From Halobacillus locisalis (GTDB lineage: Bacteria > Bacillota > Bacilli > Bacillales > Halobacillaceae), in the NCBI RefSeq assembly GCF_013694105.1, contig NZ_JACEFG010000004.1:62001-126000 (forward strand): a DNA stretch of 64,000 nt, written 5' to 3'. A model generated the notes under the pieces. That model made no database searches. It was not told the DNA's origin and saw only the letters and a program-made list of their open reading frames with translations. A program made the translations under genes and the position numbers. Numbering within the stretch: position 1 is the first letter of the stretch; every line of letters begins with the position of its first letter. Below are positions 52,373 through 59,688 of this stretch, in pieces.

Positions 52373-52843
52373 TTACTCGAAAAGCATGATTTCCGGGTCT
52401 TTCTTGTACACGTGAACAAGCATGGCATGCAACTGCCCACGATGGTGGTACATGTGAGCGACAATTTCCAAGAGCCATCCGAATCTTGTATAAGTCACTC
52501 CCCACCAGGAAGTCGTTTCAGTGAACAAGTGGTCTTCCGTGTAATTTTCAAATTGAGTTTTTAGTTGGGAAAAATGCTCGAATAGTTTTTCTAATATATC
52601 CGTTTTTGTTTGCAAAGAGATCGTTTCATAGAAGGAACGCATATCTTCCTCGCTAGCTTCATTTGCTATATGACCATCGGCTGCTGGGATGGTAGCGATG
52701 TGTTCGAGTAGTTCGCCAACGGAATATTTACCATCAGTCGGTCGAAAGGTAAGGTCTTCTTCTTCGAGCTGACCGACCATTTCCGAGATGGATGCAATGA
52801 CAATCTCTAGTTGGTGAAAGGCACTTTGACAGTACATATTCAT
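52373..52843 (-). CDS. DinB-family protein
   Basis: 156 residues, a four-helix bundle. Metal ligands are likely His48 ('ELLEHIATIP') and the pair in 'IVAHMYHHRGQLHAML' (about 128-136), the DinB/YfiT triad. The middle contains 'SWWGVTYTRFGWLLE'. The family includes bacillithiol-dependent transferases. This member's substrate is unknown. Convergent with the S51 peptidase gene. Confidence 0.82.
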   Translation of the reverse strand: MNMYCQSAFHQLEIVIASISEMVGQLEEEDLTFRPTDGKYSVGELLEHIATIPAADGHIANEASEEDMRSFYETISLQTKTDILEKLFEHFSQLKTQFENYTEDHLFTETTSWWGVTYTRFGWLLEIVAHMYHHRGQLHAMLVHVYKKDPEIMLFE

Positions 52844-53008
52844 AGGGAATCAACCTCATTTATAAAAGTTTCTAGCTCACTATTTCTCCGTTTACTGGAA
52901 AAAATCCTTTATTCGATTTAATAGAATGTGTTTAATTTGCCATTTTCCATATCAAATTCATTCAATGATCGGGTAGTTATCTGGAATACTTGAATTTGAG
53001 ATGTTCTC

Positions 53009-53178
53009 GTCCGTTCGTTCATAAGAGAGTCTGGAGGGAAGGGAAAACAGTCCGCTTTCCGCGGGGAACGCTGAGCCTCATCGAGCTAAAGCTCTCCGGG
53101 GTCTCAGCCTGTTCCATTTTCCCGCAGGAGTCTACCTGTTTTCCCTTCCCTCCTTGCGGATATATTGGATGAACGGAC
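53009..53178. repeat. Nested palindromic repeat R
   Basis: Arms GGAGGGAAGGGAAAACAG (53033-53050) and CTGTTTTCCCTTCCCTCC (53136-53153) are a perfect 18-bp inverted repeat. An outer shell GTCCGTTCGTTCAT (53009-53022) with ATGAACGGAC (53169-53178) has a four-base deletion. The GC-rich core differs from P but has the same general form. Part of an 840-bp gap without genes, which also holds array C and P3. Confidence 0.85.
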
Positions 53179-53184
53179 TTCGAT

Positions 53185-53357
53185 TCGGACATTTATCCAA
53201 ACAATCGGGACAAAAGGTACAGGATATCAGACACTCACATTCTCAATTCGGACAAGCGACCTTCTATATCGGACATTTCCTACCAATTCGGACATGAGAT
53301 GCACTTTATCGGACATATGCTAGGCCTATTGAGACATAAGTCACATTTTTTCGGACA
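53185..53357 (-). repeat. Array C: nine TGTCCGA units at 21-bp steps
   Basis: Plus-strand TCGGACA-type heptamers start at 53185, 53206, 53227, 53248, 53269, 53288, 53309, 53330 and 53351: steps 21, 21, 21, 21, 19, 21, 21, 21. The sequence between the units is recognisably related to array B, for example around the 19-base step, so B and C are diverged copies. Confidence 0.88.
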
Positions 53358-53428
53358 CCTAGTTTTTTCAATGTCAGTAAGGCCACAATCTTCTCATCAA
53401 TGAATGGTCCGACGAGCCAAATATGGAC

Positions 53429-53555
53429 GGGTGTGGTGGGAAATGGCGAGACTCCCGCGGGAGAAGGACTCAGGCGAGACCCCACAGGGAGTGTTAACGA
53501 CCGAGGAGGCTCGGCGGTTCCCCCGCAGGAAAGCGAGTCATTTCCCACCACGCCC
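53429..53555. repeat. Palindromic repeat P3
   Basis: Arms GGGTGTGGTGGGAAATG (53429-53445) and CATTTCCCACCACGCCC (53539-53555) pair with a single G-U type difference. The core matches P1 and P2. Confidence 0.88.
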
Positions 53556-53627
53556 TTTTCTTACTTCAGTAGAGGACCCAAACACCTCACCTTCAAGTAT
53601 TCAAGATATGGGGGAGATTATGGTATT

Positions 53628-53663
53628 AAAAAGAAGCTGCGATTTGCTTGGCAGCTTCTTTTT
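53628..53663 (-). terminator. Terminator after the AimR-like gene
   Basis: AAAAAGAAGCTGC and GCAGCTTCTTTTT are perfectly complementary across ten bases. Confidence 0.85.
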
Positions 53664-53683
53664 GTTTCATGAAGGTACATCAC

Positions 53684-54715
53684 TTACACAATCGTAAGAA
53701 CTCGTTTCATATAATGCTCAGGTAATTGAGCGAAGAATAAGTCTCGGCTTTCATGTACGAAGCGATACTTGGCATGACGTAACAAAGCGAGGTCTTTTTT
53801 GGCGAGTCCTAGATAGCTTTGTTGAAAAGGTGACAACGAAGTTCTACGGGAAAGAAGGTCGATCGCTTTTTGGTTATCGCCACGGGCAATGGCTAAGTGA
53901 GCAATTTCTACAGGATCTGTCGTATGAACATTTTCCGTGCGGTTATGAAAGGCTGATGTAAACGGAATAGAGTGGTTCGTGACAGATTGAATGATATCGG
54001 GTAGCTGATGTATTTCTCCTAAGTGTTTCGTTTTTAATAAATAATCCATCGTCTGATCGTAATCGTCCAACGAGTGAGTCAGCGCTAAATGGTGATGCAT
54101 GGTGGCTAATTTCTTGGGAGCTAATCCGGAACTGATATACTTGTAAGCGAACTTTCGAGCTAAAACGAGACTGTTGATTTTCCAATAGTGATGGAAAGTC
54201 AATTCATCAAAGCGAAGTTTCATATAGTAATGAAATAAAGGTTCATTTATGGTGAACAACGCTTCCTGGATATCCTCTGTATATTTGTCCATTCCTGCAT
54301 ATTTTCTCATATCATAATAAGCATAGACGAGAAGGAACAAATGGATGCATCTTAGGGAAGGATGTTCGAATGTCCAAGTCTCCATTTCTTTTAAATCCTG
54401 TTCAGTCAACCGGGTTGTTTTCCTGTCCAAAACAATACGGTAAAGTTGGACAACTTCAGGATGGAGATGGTCGAAGGTAAGTGCTCGATCTAAATCCTTG
54501 AAGTAATCGTTCATATAGAGAAATTCCATCGTCGCCAGTTGGTCCTCTATCTTCGTATGTTTATTGGATAAACAGAACTGCCTGGTCCGTTCCTGTGCCA
54601 TCACATCTGAGTCTGCGTCTTTAAGTTCATGATGATAGAATTTGTAAGCAGGAGAAAGATGATTCATATGAATTCGATTGAACCGTGTGGGTTCAATCAC
54701 CATATAACTCTTCAT
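53684..54715 (-). CDS. AimR-like TPR protein
   Basis: 343 residues, all helical, with a TPR-like series: 'LATMEFLYMNDYFKDLDRAL' (about 62), 'LRCIHLFLLVYAYYDMRKYAGMDKYTEDIQEAL' region (about 120-150), 'KLATMHHHLALTHSLDDYDQTMDYLLKTK' region (about 205-233) and 'IAHLAIARGDNQKAIDLLSRR' (about 280). This pattern recalls AimR, the arbitrium peptide receptor of SPbeta phages, and its chromosomal relatives. No N-terminal helix-turn-helix is evident, no aimP-like peptide gene lies downstream before the terminator, and no phage genes are nearby. DNA binding is thus doubtful; peptide or protein binding is the safer reading. Confidence 0.55.
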   Translation of the reverse strand: MKSYMVIEPTRFNRIHMNHLSPAYKFYHHELKDADSDVMAQERTRQFCLSNKHTKIEDQLATMEFLYMNDYFKDLDRALTFDHLHPEVVQLYRIVLDRKTTRLTEQDLKEMETWTFEHPSLRCIHLFLLVYAYYDMRKYAGMDKYTEDIQEALFTINEPLFHYYMKLRFDELTFHHYWKINSLVLARKFAYKYISSGLAPKKLATMHHHLALTHSLDDYDQTMDYLLKTKHLGEIHQLPDIIQSVTNHSIPFTSAFHNRTENVHTTDPVEIAHLAIARGDNQKAIDLLSRRTSLSPFQQSYLGLAKKDLALLRHAKYRFVHESRDLFFAQLPEHYMKRVLTIV

Positions 54716-54846
54716 ATCATATCCCTCCTCAGCCTTTCATTTAGGTACTTCTATTATAAGGTGTATGTAAGAATAAACAAAGCAATTTGCAAATTTTTTC
54801 AAATTGTAGGTTAAGGAGTCCAGTAAATAAATTCTACAAATAAAAG

Positions 54847-54877
54847 TTGACTCTAACGTAACGTGATCGATTAGTGT
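54847..54877 (+). promoter_or_regulatory. MerR-type promoter with 19-bp spacer
   Basis: TTGACT (54847-54852), then a 19-base spacer beginning CTAACGTAACGTGATCG, then TAGTGT (54872-54877). The long spacer and the CTAACGT.ACGTGAT element are close to the promoter that Mta of B. subtilis activates, implying autoregulation. Confidence 0.72.
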
Positions 54878-54894
54878 GTAACGAGGTGGTCACC

Positions 54895-55659
54895 ATGTAT
54901 AAAGTGAAAGAACTGTCTGATGTTGCTGGTGTGAGTGTGCGCACACTCCACCACTATGATGATATCGGATTGTTATCGCCGCAGTTAATAGGGGAGAATC
55001 GGTTTCGCTATTATGGGGAAGAAGAAGTTGCGCGTTTGCAACAAATCTTGTTACTAAAGGAAATGGACTTTTCCTTAAGCACGATACAGCAAATCTTAGA
55101 CGACCCGGATTTCGATCAGGAGAAGGCTTTGCAGCACCAAAAAGTACTATTGAAAGAAAAGAAGAGGCGTTTGGATCGTATATTGAATTCCATAGATCAG
55201 ACGCTTGTTTCATTAAGAGGAGGAAAGAAAATGTCGAACCAGGATAAGTTTGACTCATTTGACCGAACTGAAATAGAGAAGCATCAGAAGAGATATGAGA
55301 AAGAAGTGAAAGATCGCTGGGGGGATACGGACGCGTACAAACAATCAAAGGCCAAAACAGCCTCCTATACAGAGGAAGATTGGAAGAGGATTCATGGAAA
55401 AAGTGAGGCTATCGACCAAGCCATCATCGACCGTATGGATCATGGACCTGATGATGAAGAAGTCCAACGTTTGATTGGAGAAAAACGCCAACATATTACG
55501 GATTACTTCTACACTTGCACGCCGGAGATCTTCAGAGGACTTGCGGATATGTATGTCAACGACTCTCGTTTTACAAAAAACATCGAAAAAAAACAAAAAG
55601 GTTATTCAGAGTTTTTGCAAAAGGCAATCCATTCATACTGCGACAAACTGGCGGATTGA
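54895..55659 (+). CDS. MerR-family activator with TipAS domain (Mta-like)
   Basis: 254 residues from the ATG at 54895 after GAGGTGG. The MerR DNA-binding part reads 'YKVKELSDVAGVSVRTLHHYDDIGLLSP' (2-29) with 'RFRYYGEEEVARLQQILLLKEMDFSLSTI' to about 67, then a coiled coil. Residues 110-254 form a TipAS domain ('YTEEDWKRIHGKSEAIDQAI', 'HITDYFYTCTPEIFRGLADMYVNDSRFTKN' in part), which binds thiopeptide or drug-like ligands. It likely activates its own gene and multidrug exporters, as Mta does. The regulated exporter is not in the window. Confidence 0.88.
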   Translation: MYKVKELSDVAGVSVRTLHHYDDIGLLSPQLIGENRFRYYGEEEVARLQQILLLKEMDFSLSTIQQILDDPDFDQEKALQHQKVLLKEKKRRLDRILNSIDQTLVSLRGGKKMSNQDKFDSFDRTEIEKHQKRYEKEVKDRWGDTDAYKQSKAKTASYTEEDWKRIHGKSEAIDQAIIDRMDHGPDDEEVQRLIGEKRQHITDYFYTCTPEIFRGLADMYVNDSRFTKNIEKKQKGYSEFLQKAIHSYCDKLAD

Positions 55660-55854
55660 CTGGATTTATTAAGAATTCGAGAGTCTCATGTTACAACGGA
55701 GTAACATATATGTAATAAACGTAAAGTGAATGTGACTTTCCTGTTATTGAGTTATGCCTCACAGGTGTTAGTATAGGACTTGTGATTTTGAAACAGCGCT
55801 TGCGAGACATCGGGTCTCAATAGAAAAGGCTGTTATCCAAGGAGGCAATCAATA

Positions 55855-56601
55855 ATGAAAAAAACAATTTTATCTTTGGCAGCGGTCACTGGGATTATGG
55901 CGACTACAACAATTACAGCAAGTGCAGAAGAGATTACGGTAAACAAAGGGGATACGCTTTGGAGCATTGCTCAGAACAATGGTGTATCCGTCAATGATAT
56001 AAAACAAGAAAACAATCTAACATCCAACTTGATTTATCCAGGTCAAGCTCTACAAATCAATGAAAATAGCAACGCAACAGTTGAGACGGCATCAACTAAC
56101 GCACAAGCAGACACGTACACGGTTCGTTCTGGGGATACTCTATACAGCATTTCTCAGAATTACGGCGTAAGCGTATCTTCTTTGAAAGCGTCTAACGGAT
56201 TGAATTCAAACCTTATCTATCCTGGACAACAGCTTGCTGTGAACGGAGAAGTACAAGCATCTACGCAAAGCACAAATGACACGCAATCTACGCAGTCTTC
56301 TCAAGAAGAAGGTCGCACAATCAATGTAGAAGCAACAGCTTATACGGCTTATTGCACAGGTTGCTCTGGTGTAACAGCAACAGGTATTGACCTTCGTGCA
56401 AACCCAGACCGTAAAGTCATCGCGGTAGATCCTAACGTCATCCCTCTCGGCACAGAAGTTTATGTAGAAGGATATGGACGTGCTGTAGCTGGAGACATCG
56501 GTGGCGCGATCCAAGGTAACCGTATCGATGTATTCATGCCAAGTCGTTCCGATGCATTGAACTTCGGGCGCCAAAACGTTGAAGTAACGATCCTAGACTA
56601 A
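55855..56601 (+). CDS. Secreted LysM and 3D-domain cell-wall protein (YocH-like)
   Basis: 248 residues. A signal peptide (1-24, cut near 'ASA-EE') is followed by two LysM domains (about 26-70, 'VNKGDTLWSIAQNNGVSV'; about 88-132, 'VRSGDTLYSISQNYGVSV'), a Ser/Thr/Gln linker and a C-terminal 3D domain. The three aspartates are in 'VIAVDPNVIPLGT', 'AVAGDIGGAI' and 'GNRIDVFMPS'. 3D domains are lytic transglycosylase-like. It binds and trims peptidoglycan outside the cell. AAGGAGG upstream. Confidence 0.93.
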   Translation: MKKTILSLAAVTGIMATTTITASAEEITVNKGDTLWSIAQNNGVSVNDIKQENNLTSNLIYPGQALQINENSNATVETASTNAQADTYTVRSGDTLYSISQNYGVSVSSLKASNGLNSNLIYPGQQLAVNGEVQASTQSTNDTQSTQSSQEEGRTINVEATAYTAYCTGCSGVTATGIDLRANPDRKVIAVDPNVIPLGTEVYVEGYGRAVAGDIGGAIQGNRIDVFMPSRSDALNFGRQNVEVTILD

Positions 56602-56612
56602 TTATAAACGGT

Positions 56613-56644
56613 AAACAGGCGGCACATTCGTGTCGTCTGTTTTC
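56613..56644 (+). terminator. Terminator of the LysM-3D gene
   Basis: ACAGGCGGCAC pairs with GTGTCGTCTGT (G-T allowed), then TTTT. The remaining 270 bp to the next gene are AT-rich with no gene seen. Confidence 0.75.
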
Positions 56645-56916
56645 TAGTATAAATAAAGATATATTTATAAGAATGAATTCCCGCGTTTCTACAAAATAAA
56701 CATGAATCTCATGTGTGTTATTGATGTAAAAAGAAACGGATTCAGGAGTTTGGAATTCGATCAACAGAACGGCTTCTCCTAGGTGGGAACCAGATTCAAA
56801 ATAGATGAAAAAGAAAAATATAAAAATAAAAATTTTTTTGTTGCGTTTGTGATGTTTTACTAATATTATCAAGGGGAATCGATTTATAACCCTATAAAGA
56901 AAAGGAGGTCACCACG

Positions 56917-57072
56917 ATGACTCTGCTATATTCTAAAGCGCGTGAGCTTTTTGATGAGGATTACAAGAACAGTCCAGAAGGCAAGTCTGCAGCGAAAGTC
57001 AAAAGTGCAAAGCGCACCAAGAGTGGGAAAACACTTTTTGCTTCCCGCAAGCAGAACAGTAAGCGTAAATAA
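56917..57072 (+). CDS. Small basic protein, unknown
   Basis: 51 residues after the near-perfect ribosome site AAAGGAGGT. It starts 'MTLLYSKARELFDEDYKN' and continues with a lysine-rich part ('SAAKVKSAKRTKSGKTLFAS', tail 'RKQNSKRK'). Net charge is strongly positive, suggesting nucleic-acid binding or a spore protein (inference). I do not recognise the family. A terminator follows about 85 bp later. Confidence 0.6.
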   Translation: MTLLYSKARELFDEDYKNSPEGKSAAKVKSAKRTKSGKTLFASRKQNSKRK

Positions 57073-57156
57073 CATCTGACGTGGTGAAGGAATGCTATGC
57101 GAAGAAACAAAATGAGAATTAACATGTCAAACTTCTTTAAAAGAGGAGTTCCGTGG

Positions 57157-57202
57157 ATCAGCGCTTTAAGGACAGAATCTGTCACTTAAGCGCTGATTTT
57201 TT
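57157..57202 (+). terminator. Terminator after the small basic gene
   Basis: ATCAGCGCTTTAAG and CTTAAGCGCTGAT pair with one bulge, then six T. Confidence 0.85.
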
Positions 57203-57322
57203 ATTGCCCAAAACCTAAATAAGTCGTCATCAACATACTTCTCAGTGAGCCTTAATAAGGAGATGATGTGCGTTTCGCTTGAGTGAAATTAGGCTATTTA
57301 CAGTTTTAAGGAGGCGAGTAAT

Positions 57323-58120
57323 TTGTCTATTTTTTCAAAAGAAGCATTACAGGACCAACACATCATTATTACGGGTGCTACCGGTGGAATTGGTTACGAA
57401 GTGGCGAAAGAAATTGTGCGATGCGGAGGACATGTAACCGTCACAGGGCGTAACGAAGAGAAATTAGCAGCACTCAAAGAAGAGTGTGCTACGATAAATG
57501 AAGATGCAAAGGTTGCAGTCGTTGTTGCGGATCTAAATGAAGATGGTGGACGGCAACAGATTGTTTCACAAGCGCGCAATGAAATAGGGGATATTACAGG
57601 CTTAGTCAATTCAGCAGGTATCATAGGAGGAGGACCTCTCGATCAACTGACTGAAGAAGAGTTACGAAAAGTGATGGAACTGAACTTCTTTTCAACGATT
57701 CTATTCACTCAAGCTGTTTATGAACATATGAAGAAAAAGGGCGGGTCAATTGTTAATCTATCTTCTCTCTCAGGTTTGAGGGGAACACATGGGAATACCG
57801 CTTATAGTGGTTCTAAATTTGCCATAACTGGATTCACTCAGTCTTTTGCCTATGAGGCTATTGAGTATGGTATTCGTGTGAATGCGGTGTGCCCGGGGTA
57901 TGTGGATACTTCGATGGGGCAAGAGGCTATTCGAAGCAAAGGGGAACGCGAAGGACGAAGCTATGAAGAACAAAGGGAGTTAGCTGAACAAGGGATTCCT
58001 TCCAGCCGGCTTTCTACCCCGGAAGAAGTCGCACGCTCGATTGTCTATTTACTGACGGACGCTTCAGAAAATATTATCGGGGAGTCATTGAAGATTTCTG
58101 GCGGAAGCGTCATGCGCTAA
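57323..58120 (+). CDS. Classical short-chain dehydrogenase/reductase
   Basis: 265 residues from a TTG with AAGGAGG ten bases upstream. 'ITGATGGIGYEVAKE' (about 16) binds NAD(P). 'LVNSAGIIGGG' (about 93), catalytic Ser in 'NLSSLSGLRG' (about 147), 'YSGSKFAI' (Tyr and Lys, about 160) and 'NAVCPGYVDTSM' (about 187) are complete. Substrate unknown. It is followed after 24 bp by a MoeB/ThiF-type gene and may share its transcript. Confidence 0.9.
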   Translation: MSIFSKEALQDQHIIITGATGGIGYEVAKEIVRCGGHVTVTGRNEEKLAALKEECATINEDAKVAVVVADLNEDGGRQQIVSQARNEIGDITGLVNSAGIIGGGPLDQLTEEELRKVMELNFFSTILFTQAVYEHMKKKGGSIVNLSSLSGLRGTHGNTAYSGSKFAITGFTQSFAYEAIEYGIRVNAVCPGYVDTSMGQEAIRSKGEREGRSYEEQRELAEQGIPSSRLSTPEEVARSIVYLLTDASENIIGESLKISGGSVMR

Positions 58121-58144
58121 TTTGTAAACAAGGAGAGATTCATC

Positions 58145-59164
58145 ATGAGTAAGGATCGTTATTCAAGACAACGCCTATTTGCACCGATAGGAAGTTCGGG
58201 ACAAGTCCTTATCGGTCAAAAGCATGTACTTATTCTAGGTGTTGGTGCGCTAGGGACAAGTTGTGCTGAGCAGCTCGCTCGCGCTGGAATCGGTAAGCTG
58301 ACATTGATCGATCGTGATTATGTCGAATGGAGCAACCTACAGCGGCAACAGCTTTATTCTGAAAACGATGCGAGTGATAGACTCCCTAAAGTCATTGCTG
58401 CGAAAGAGCGCTTGGGTCAAATCAATGGGGAGGTAACAATTGAAGCATATGTCCAAGACGCAGGAAGAGAGACGCTTGAGTCGTTGGTCGAAGAAGTCGA
58501 CGTCATGATTGACGCAACAGACAATTTTGAAGCTCGCTTACTCATGAATGATATTTCTCAAAAGTATAACGTCCCTTGGGTGTATGGTGCATGTGTGAGC
58601 AGTCACGGAGTCAGCTACACGATATTGCCTGGAGAGAATGCCTGTCTCCGCTGCTTGTTGGATTCGGTTCCGATGGGCGGGGCTACGTGTGATACGGTTG
58701 GTGTCATCAGCCCGGCTGTGCAGATGGTGACGGCTCACCAAGTGGCAGACGTATTGAAAATACTTGTCGGCGATCAGCAAGCGATTCACGGAAAGTTTGT
58801 GACGTTTGACCTTTGGAACCATAGGTATTCAAGCATATCTGTAAAAAATGTGAAGAAAAGGGACTGTCCATCTTGTGGAAATGACCCTACATACCCTTCT
58901 TTATCTATGGAAACTCAAACGAAAACAGCCGTTCTCTGCGGAAGGGACACGGTACAAATCAGACCTGGACAGATGGGGGATAGAGATTTCGAAGAGTTGA
59001 AAGAGCGGTTGGTGGATGGGGAAGTGAAAGAGAACCCTTTCTTGTTATCTTATGATCAAGGTGCGCATCGTCTAGTGTTTTTTAAAGATGGACGTGTCCT
59101 TGTCCATGGAACGAAAGATGTGACAGAAGCGAAATCCATCTATCAGCGTATAGTCGGTGGCTGA
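58145..59164 (+). CDS. ThiF/MoeB-type adenylyltransferase
   Basis: 339 residues, the length of Bacillus MoeB/ThiF. The ATP site 'VLILGVGALGTSCAEQLARAG' (about 28-48, GxGxxG), 'DRDYVEWSNLQRQQLY' (about 55), 'DATDNFEARLLMND' (about 118) and zinc cysteines 'CLRCLLD' (about 162) with 'DCPSCGND' (about 239) are intact. A C-terminal 85-residue domain follows. It adenylates the C-terminus of a ThiS- or MoaD-like carrier. No carrier gene is adjacent; the molybdenum enzyme at 43 kb makes MoeB plausible. Confidence 0.88.
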   Translation: MSKDRYSRQRLFAPIGSSGQVLIGQKHVLILGVGALGTSCAEQLARAGIGKLTLIDRDYVEWSNLQRQQLYSENDASDRLPKVIAAKERLGQINGEVTIEAYVQDAGRETLESLVEEVDVMIDATDNFEARLLMNDISQKYNVPWVYGACVSSHGVSYTILPGENACLRCLLDSVPMGGATCDTVGVISPAVQMVTAHQVADVLKILVGDQQAIHGKFVTFDLWNHRYSSISVKNVKKRDCPSCGNDPTYPSLSMETQTKTAVLCGRDTVQIRPGQMGDRDFEELKERLVDGEVKENPFLLSYDQGAHRLVFFKDGRVLVHGTKDVTEAKSIYQRIVGG

Positions 59165-59238
59165 CCTTTCCATTGTTTGTATGACTATTAAAATGGGAAT
59201 ACATAAACAACAGACAATAATTAAAGGAGGCTTTACTG

Positions 59239-59328
59239 ATGGGGCGCTTGTTAAAGAGAGTCTTCAAATATGGCCCGATGGTGTATCCGATTATTAGGAA
59301 GTTCATGCGTAAACGCAGAAGATATTAG
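59239..59328 (+). CDS. 29-residue basic amphipathic peptide
   Basis: AAAGGAGG nine bases upstream, ATG start, and 'MGRLLKRVFKYGPMVYPII' followed by 'RKFMRKRRRY' to the stop; a strong terminator lies directly after. Eleven Arg/Lys with hydrophobic residues between suggest membrane association. Small, conserved-looking Bacillaceae genes of this shape exist without known function. The ribosome site and terminator are the evidence that it is expressed. Confidence 0.6.
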   Translation: MGRLLKRVFKYGPMVYPIIRKFMRKRRRY

Positions 59329-59330
59329 AC

Positions 59331-59367
59331 GAAACGCGCCTTCTACATAGGCGCGTTTTTCTTTTTT
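59331..59367 (+). terminator. Terminator of the 29-residue gene
   Basis: ACGCGCCT pairs with AGGCGCGT across seven bases, then a long T-rich run. Confidence 0.88.
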
Positions 59368-59427
59368 CTGTCCCTGGGGGGTTCTCCTCGAAATAAGATG
59401 TAAGGTGTGGCGGAAAAGTGAACAGTC

Positions 59428-59536
59428 TGTCCGAAGACGCTGAGCAAATGTCCGATATAGATCGCTTGTCCGAATTGAGCACTTGAATGTATGATATCGT
59501 GCATCTCTTGTCCGGATCGCTTGGATAAATGTCCGA
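59428..59536 (+). repeat. Array D: six TGTCCGA units
   Basis: Heptamers begin at 59428, 59449, 59467, 59488, 59509 and 59530 (one is degenerate, TGTATGA): steps 21, 18, 21, 21, 21. It lies in the 360-bp gap before the AI-2E-type permease. Apart from it and the terminator nothing is seen in the gap. Confidence 0.85.
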
Positions 59537-59688
59537 ATTGAGGTTCCAGTTCTCCCAGACTCTCCTAAGAGTGAACGGACCAGAACGTGTTCAAGAATAA
59601 TATTCTATAATAGGACCTTTCTTTTTCTATCGTTTTGTTCTACTTATGGTAGAATTTATAAAAAAGAGGGTCACAAAGGGGGAAGGAA

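Noticed and set aside
55685-55854. WalR box or ydaO-type riboswitch before the LysM-3D gene
   Set aside because: TGTTAC and TGTAAT elements occur, but not with the five-base spacing of WalR sites, and no ydaO consensus parts were recognised.
57096-57188. 30-codon frame with AAGGA upstream
   Set aside because: Its 3' half overlaps the terminator stem at 57157-57202 and the ribosome site is weak; I could not support it as a gene.
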